Source: Verrucomicrobiia bacterium
Lineage (GTDB): Bacteria; Verrucomicrobiota; Verrucomicrobiia; Opitutales; Opitutaceae
Direction: 5' to 3'
Length of the DNA stretch: 19,093 nt
Assembly: GCA_030424825.1 (NCBI GenBank)
Contig: JAUHWE010000011.1
Coordinates: forward strand, 1-19,093
Made by a program: the position numbers and the translations under genes. Each line of letters begins with the position of its first letter. The stretch's first letter is position 1. A model generated the notes under the pieces. It saw only the letters and a program-made list of their open reading frames with translations, ran no database searches and had not been told where the DNA came from. This document shows, in pieces, positions 14,739-19,093 of the stretch.

Positions 14739-16763
14739 TCAGCGGTCCCATGGGAAGGCGTAGCTTGGTTGGTTGGAATAGCGATCAAGATGGATGCGAA
14801 TCGTCGATGCCGAACCGGGATCCAGCCTCACTCCGAAGGCGATTCCATCCACCTCTTTACTGACCTTCGTTTCATCGTTGTCGCTGCCTGATCTCCCGGA
14901 ACGTCGATCGCCAGGTGGCTGAGATTTGGCAGATTTCGTGAACGCCACACTTTGGATACGATGTTCACCATAGGCTCCGCCTTGAACGATGAGCGATCTG
15001 GTTTCAGTCACGTTAAGGTTAACCACCTCCACTTCGATCCAATCGGGTTCAATCCGATTCACGAGAGCGGCTACATCCTGCGGAAGCCCAGCACGCCGGT
15101 TCTCGCCATCGAAGTAGCGAACCTGCGAATGCAGCATCTCACCTCTGGTATCAATAGGGATACCTCCAATCGAGAATCGGGTGAGGCTACTCGTGCGCAT
15201 GGGATTCATATTGATCCACTTATTGTCCACCCAGGTTTCGGAATAACCATGCTCGTTTTGGATGTCTTCGATTTCCTGCCGGATAGCCTGCAATTCCCTA
15301 CGGAATACCCGCTCTGGATAGCCCGGGTTGAGGCCTTTAACGAAATAGGCCCATTCAAGATCCCCATCGGTAATCCTTCCTTCCGCCTTTCTCTCCGCTT
15401 CGGCCAGCCGCTCTATATGCTGCCAGTCCTCAGCGCTTTGAGACGTGTACCAAAGGTGTAGATACAGCTCGGGATCCTCTTCGCGATAGTGATACCAGCC
15501 ACGGTGATCATGGCGCCAGGGAACAACTGAGACCCCACTGCGGATGGATTCAATTGATCTTTCGCTCACATTCCGCTTTCTCAATTCGGTCACATCGATG
15601 GAGGCTCCATTATCCATAAATCCGTTTTCCCTCAGAACGGCAATTTGGCTTCGCGCTAGGTTCATCCAGCGGGTGTCGCCTGACAGAAGGGTAGCAACCT
15701 TTCCGCTGAGCACCAACGTCTTCATAATATGGGTACCACTTGGCCATACCCACCCGTAATAGCCACCCCACCAGTTGCCATTGTTGTATTCGCCGATTCT
15801 CCCGGACAGTCCTACATTATCTGGGATTATCCCGTTGTTTCGTTGGGTCAGTTTTTCCCAAGTGGTCAGATAGTCGGTCGTCCATTGGACATATTTCTCG
15901 TCCCCGGTATATAAATAAGCGCTGGCGATCATAGGAGTGGAGATCATGTTGATCGGTACGTCTCCTTTGGCCATGCGGTCGCTCATCGCCTTGACCAGTA
16001 CCGCAAATTGATCGTTGTCCGGGTGGTCATTGATCCAGGCAGTGGGCGAATCGATGCCCGGTATATCCAAAAAGGGCAGCGGATAATACGTCAGGTTTGC
16101 GTTAGTCGGAGTCCAGTCGCGCTTGTTCCATTCCATCAGCGGACCGCGGCTACCTGTCATGACCGCCCGCATTTGCTTCAGCTTAGGGTCCCAGTTTGGG
16201 GCTTCCGGATCCTCGCCAATGTACATGGCCGCAAAGCGAATGGCCCGGTCTTTGAATTTCTCATCGTAAGGCTGGACCATGCCCATCGGGTAGAAGTTGA
16301 TGTAGCCTTCCCCATGGTGCATCCAATCCCAGTTCGAATCGAACTCACGGTAGATTTGACCGTAACGGGTAAACTGCTTCGTAATCCCTTCCCAAGCGAA
16401 ACGGTTCCTCTTGTCGATATCAAGCGAACCCCCAAGAGCGGTATGAAGCGAAAACCCACGGAACGCCTCGTACATGTCATCCGATGAGTTCATGCCACTC
16501 TCGTAGCGCTCCTTGAAAGTGAGCATTCCATTCTCGTCTACATACTGATCGTAAAACACGATCGCAGCCTCGTCCAAGGCCTTAATGAGTTGACGCTCAT
16601 ACAAGGCCCACGCAGGCGGTGCACCCAGTTTATCGCAATGGATAGAAATCAAACCGGTTAGCTGAGGCTCGTTTTCTACTGCCAGAGTCGTACTTCTAAG
16701 AAGAGTGTATACGAAACTTAGGAAGCAAAGAATCGAGACTCGAATAATGATTGCGCATTTCAT
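14739..16763 (-). CDS. Exported protein B1 of unknown function, paralogue of B2
   Basis: The 674-residue product has an N-terminal signal sequence (MKCAIIIRVSILCFLSFVY). It aligns with B2 along its whole length, with the blocks RYESGMNSSDDMYEAFRGFS, YREFDSNWDWMHHGEGYI, AAMYIGEDPEAPNWDP, MTGSRGPLMEW, PDNVGLSGRIGEYNNGNWW and FPWDR at the very end. I judge roughly 60-70 percent identity by eye. It carries about 24 extra residues after VLRENGF (region near 15520-15620) that B2 lacks. The family is not recognised; a helical toroid followed by a beta-rich C-terminus fits the pattern. It is the first gene after the TonB-receptor terminator and is followed by A1. The start at 16763 is preferred to an in-frame TTG at 16829, which lies upstream of the terminator hairpin. 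A glycan-related activity is inferred from context only. Confidence 0.7.
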   Translation of the reverse strand: MKCAIIIRVSILCFLSFVYTLLRSTTLAVENEPQLTGLISIHCDKLGAPPAWALYERQLIKALDEAAIVFYDQYVDENGMLTFKERYESGMNSSDDMYEAFRGFSLHTALGGSLDIDKRNRFAWEGITKQFTRYGQIYREFDSNWDWMHHGEGYINFYPMGMVQPYDEKFKDRAIRFAAMYIGEDPEAPNWDPKLKQMRAVMTGSRGPLMEWNKRDWTPTNANLTYYPLPFLDIPGIDSPTAWINDHPDNDQFAVLVKAMSDRMAKGDVPINMISTPMIASAYLYTGDEKYVQWTTDYLTTWEKLTQRNNGIIPDNVGLSGRIGEYNNGNWWGGYYGWVWPSGTHIMKTLVLSGKVATLLSGDTRWMNLARSQIAVLRENGFMDNGASIDVTELRKRNVSERSIESIRSGVSVVPWRHDHRGWYHYREEDPELYLHLWYTSQSAEDWQHIERLAEAERKAEGRITDGDLEWAYFVKGLNPGYPERVFRRELQAIRQEIEDIQNEHGYSETWVDNKWINMNPMRTSSLTRFSIGGIPIDTRGEMLHSQVRYFDGENRRAGLPQDVAALVNRIEPDWIEVEVVNLNVTETRSLIVQGGAYGEHRIQSVAFTKSAKSQPPGDRRSGRSGSDNDETKVSKEVDGIAFGVRLDPGSASTIRIHLDRYSNQPSYAFPWDR

Positions 16764-16788
16764 AATTGATAATCCTAGATACAAACAA

Positions 16789-16815
16789 CCCCAGATCCAA
16801 CCATAGAATCTGGGG
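16789..16815 (-). terminator. Intrinsic-terminator-like hairpin after the TonB-receptor gene
   Basis: On the minus strand CCCCAGAT (16815-16808) and ATCTGGGG (16796-16789) form an 8-bp stem with an 11-nt loop, followed by TTGTTTGT, a fairly T-rich tract. It lies 38 bp past the receptor stop and 25 bp before the B1 start codon. It could end the receptor transcript or act as a leaky attenuator before the B-A genes. Confidence 0.65.
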
Positions 16816-16853
16816 CTGGAATGAATCAATGAGATTCGTCACAAACCACTATA

Positions 16854-19093
16854 CTAGAACTTAAAGGTATTCGTCAGATAAATCGTCCTTGGATTTGGGA
16901 TACGGATGACGGCAACATTCCCGTCCGGATTCGTTTTGACGGGAATATTTCCGCTTTCGCCTACCAAATTCCGGACATTCAAACGGACGTCCCAATTGGT
17001 TTTCCCATTCATGATTGGCCGACTATAACTTATCCACGCATCTCCGCTGAACAGCCCGTCATCAAAGAAGGGCCTGCTGACATCAGGAATGACTCCGGCA
17101 TCTGGATCGACGATCTGGACATAACCCGTTGCGGCTTCATCCTCCCATCGGATCGCTCCACCAACTCCAAATCCCTTAAATTTTCCTTCATTGAAATCGT
17201 AATTGGAGACTATAGTATAACGCCACTCTCTTTGCTCATTAGAAACCGTACCATCCAGAGCTTGAGCAGCTATTATTGGAAGCGGAAGCAGTCCTAATCC
17301 CTCGGAATGAAATTCCGCATCTGCCTGGAAGGTGGGATCATCCTGAAGCTCATCCAATCGAGAAGCTTGGGATGCAGCGACAAATTCATTTATAATTCTT
17401 CCCATTAACGGAGCGGTATTGGAAAACGAAGTTTCTTGTCGGCTTATATTTGCCATCAGGCGCCAGTTCGATGTCAGGTTGGCAACGAGCTCTAATTCAA
17501 AACCCTCGGCGAGCTGACTACGCGTGGCCTGAAGATTCGTAATGGCATCGATCTGATACTCATCCCATGTTCCGTCTCCGGATACATGGGTCGGTTTTAC
17601 CACGTCTAGCAGCTCCGAAGGAATCGCGTTAAACATCGCATCATAATAGTCCTCATAGCTCTGAATCGGGTGCCCCGCGCCACCGCCGTTTGGAATGAGA
17701 TCCAATTGATCTGAAATTGGGATTTCCATCAGTTCAGCCGCACGGTGGTTGTTAATTCGACCGAATGCGTAATTGGCTAGGTTAGTGCCGACTCCAGCAC
17801 TTATATTTCCCAACTCAGTTTCGTACCAATTGAATTTAGCCGTATACCTATTGTTAATTGAAGCGATCGTAAATCCGAATTCCTCTGTCAAACCGGTAGG
17901 CTGGCCAATGGGAGTTCCCAAAGCATTGCTTCTCAAACCAATCGGGTTGAAGTTCGCAGCAGATGCCCAGTGAGCCTGAAGGCTAAATGGCATGTCACCT
18001 AGAAATCGTTGAGGCAGCCGTCCGACAACACTCCAGGATTGCGTGGTTCCTTTTTCTTCATAGGTTGGATTAGGCGACAGCCTCGTAAACGCAGGATTGT
18101 AACTCCAGTCTGCGAGGCGCTCAGGCTCGCTCGTTTCCGAAGCCAAGTTTCTGACGAAGTTTGAGGTGTCGTCTTCTCTGCGGCCGTATAGCGCTACGAT
18201 ATGGTTGTCCAAAAAATAGCTCTGCCACGTGAAGGCTTGAGCTTCGATATTGGTCTGGCTGATGCCTCCATCAACCTGGTTCGATTTCATGTACACATTG
18301 TTGACGTGAACGGCGCGATCACCTGCGACTCCATTGTTAAGCGGTCCCGCAGGCGTGGTGTCGACCCAAGCGAATGGGAAACCGACGTCTTCCGTAGGTC
18401 GGATGAAATCAAGAGGGTGGAGCCGCACGTCATCTATAGAACTTACTCCCCGAAGATCATCACTTGTATAGACGATGTAATTCATGGATCGTCGTCCGTT
18501 CGTTCTGCCAAATTCGTGCTGCATAGCGGAGTCCATGTTGAACTCGTCGCTGACTGTGTTCTCGCCCGTGGTGATATTGAACGTGTCTCTGGAATAGTCG
18601 TTGTACATTCCAGTAAAACGATGCTTGCCGAAATGCCTGAGCCATCCGTCGTTCTCTGAAAGGTCTAACTCATAGTAGGCTGTGCCGCGGAAAGTTTCAC
18701 GCTCTGAGGTATCAAAACGCTGCTTTGGCTGCCTCACCCATGTCAATGCACGACCTAGATTCGGGTTGAGCTCACCGGTAGTCAAATACTTCGATATATG
18801 AACTGAAACCTCGTAGGGACCTGCCAAGTTGGTGCCTTGACCTCCGGAGAACGGGAAATCCTGATGGGTCTCGTAAGTCTGCGAGTCGTACGCGATCTCA
18901 AATCCGAGATTACCATCTAAGAACGTTTGCTCTAGGGCGACATTGACGGCGTCGAAATCGCGTCCAACTGTCTCATGCCCATTGCTATACAAATGGTTGT
19001 AATAGTCGAAAACGTCGCGGTTCTGCAACGTATTCGCGGCAAACCCAACAGAAAAGCTTTCCCCTGCGGCACTCGTAGTTCTGAGATCGCGAT
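16854..19093 (-). CDS. TonB-dependent outer-membrane receptor, C-terminal part (5' end outside the window)
   Basis: An open frame of about 746 codons continues past the right edge, so the signal peptide, TonB box and plug domain are not seen. The visible part has alternating-strand sequence rich in aromatic girdles and asparagine-rich loops, as in a 22-strand receptor barrel: VNVALEQTFLDGNLGFEIAY, TAYYELDLSENDGWLRHFG, RLMANISRQETSF and WRYTIVSNYDFNEGKFKGFG. It ends IRIPNPRTIYLTNTFKF with the C-terminal Phe used for Bam-dependent insertion. Late strands include NWDVRLNVRNLVGE, a near-invariant feature of these barrels. The ligand is unknown. Neighbouring exported proteins and sugar-acid genes favour a carbohydrate fragment over a siderophore. 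No SusD-like partner is visible in the window. Confidence 0.9.
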   Translation of the reverse strand, partial: RDLRTTSAAGESFSVGFAANTLQNRDVFDYYNHLYSNGHETVGRDFDAVNVALEQTFLDGNLGFEIAYDSQTYETHQDFPFSGGQGTNLAGPYEVSVHISKYLTTGELNPNLGRALTWVRQPKQRFDTSERETFRGTAYYELDLSENDGWLRHFGKHRFTGMYNDYSRDTFNITTGENTVSDEFNMDSAMQHEFGRTNGRRSMNYIVYTSDDLRGVSSIDDVRLHPLDFIRPTEDVGFPFAWVDTTPAGPLNNGVAGDRAVHVNNVYMKSNQVDGGISQTNIEAQAFTWQSYFLDNHIVALYGRREDDTSNFVRNLASETSEPERLADWSYNPAFTRLSPNPTYEEKGTTQSWSVVGRLPQRFLGDMPFSLQAHWASAANFNPIGLRSNALGTPIGQPTGLTEEFGFTIASINNRYTAKFNWYETELGNISAGVGTNLANYAFGRINNHRAAELMEIPISDQLDLIPNGGGAGHPIQSYEDYYDAMFNAIPSELLDVVKPTHVSGDGTWDEYQIDAITNLQATRSQLAEGFELELVANLTSNWRLMANISRQETSFSNTAPLMGRIINEFVAASQASRLDELQDDPTFQADAEFHSEGLGLLPLPIIAAQALDGTVSNEQREWRYTIVSNYDFNEGKFKGFGVGGAIRWEDEAATGYVQIVDPDAGVIPDVSRPFFDDGLFSGDAWISYSRPIMNGKTNWDVRLNVRNLVGESGNIPVKTNPDGNVAVIRIPNPRTIYLTNTFKF

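Larger units (their letters stand above)
10712..16763 (-). repeat. Tandem duplication of a two-gene B-A module
   Basis: Unit 1 (16763 to 13750: B1 then A1) and unit 2 (13677 to 10712: B2 then A2) have the same gene order, strand, gene sizes and B-A junction, including B proteins ending FPWDR with an ATG in the same place inside those codons. Nucleotide similarity is visible too; for example the 3' ends of A1 (about 13760-13860) and A2 (about 10740-10840) align. The copies have diverged, so the duplication is not recent. Confidence 0.9.

Noticed and set aside
10712..16763. CRISPR or short tandem repeats as the cause of the similarity
   Set aside because: The similarity is between whole diverged genes about 3 kb apart, not short regular repeats with spacers.

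Overview
The window looks like a chromosomal stretch from a Gram-negative member of the PVC group, most likely Verrucomicrobiota (Opitutales-like). This rests on protein style rather than a marker gene. It has a TonB-dependent outer-membrane receptor, exported PQQ-type and Asp-box beta-propellers, an exported RraA-family protein, a Tat-lipoprotein sugar isomerase, weak Shine-Dalgarno signals and intergenic hairpin repeats ending in GTAGGGC. There are no rRNA or tRNA genes, CRISPR arrays or intact IS elements.

Left part (1-4484). A D-2-hydroxyacid dehydrogenase runs off the left edge and lies 2 bp behind an exported PQQ-like propeller gene. Both are on the minus strand, and a candidate promoter (TTGACA, 17 bp, TGTGAT) precedes the propeller gene. 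Divergent from them is a small exported NTF2/DUF4440-like protein. A minus-strand MscS-type channel with a coiled-coil tail follows. It is flanked by two GTAGGGC hairpin elements, one of them a perfect 30-bp inverted repeat. About 450 bp without a convincing gene come next.

Main part (4485-19093). A plus-strand Tat-lipoprotein TIM-barrel isomerase converges on a long minus-strand series. Read in the direction of transcription this is: TonB-dependent receptor (partial), terminator-like hairpin, unknown exported protein B1, Asp-box propeller A1, B2 (paralogue of B1), A2 (paralogue of A1), a TctC-TctB fusion, TctA, a MITE-like insertion, an L-fuconate dehydratase-like enolase-superfamily enzyme, and an exported RraA-like aldolase.

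The likely theme is scavenging of a sugar acid or an acid-bearing glycan. The receptor would import an oligomer or glycan fragment and the exported B and A proteins would process or bind it. The TctCB/TctA transporter would carry a carboxylate such as an aldonate across the inner membrane. The dehydratase would make a 2-keto-3-deoxy sugar acid, and RraA-type chemistry would cleave a keto acid. The substrate is not proved. L-fuconate is the best guess because all five catalytic and metal positions of that family are in place.

The most notable points are the tandem duplication of an uncharacterised two-gene B-A module, a solute-binding protein fused to the small transporter membrane subunit, a MITE placed at the dehydratase start codon inside the operon, and a family of hairpin repeats whose stems appear to co-vary.
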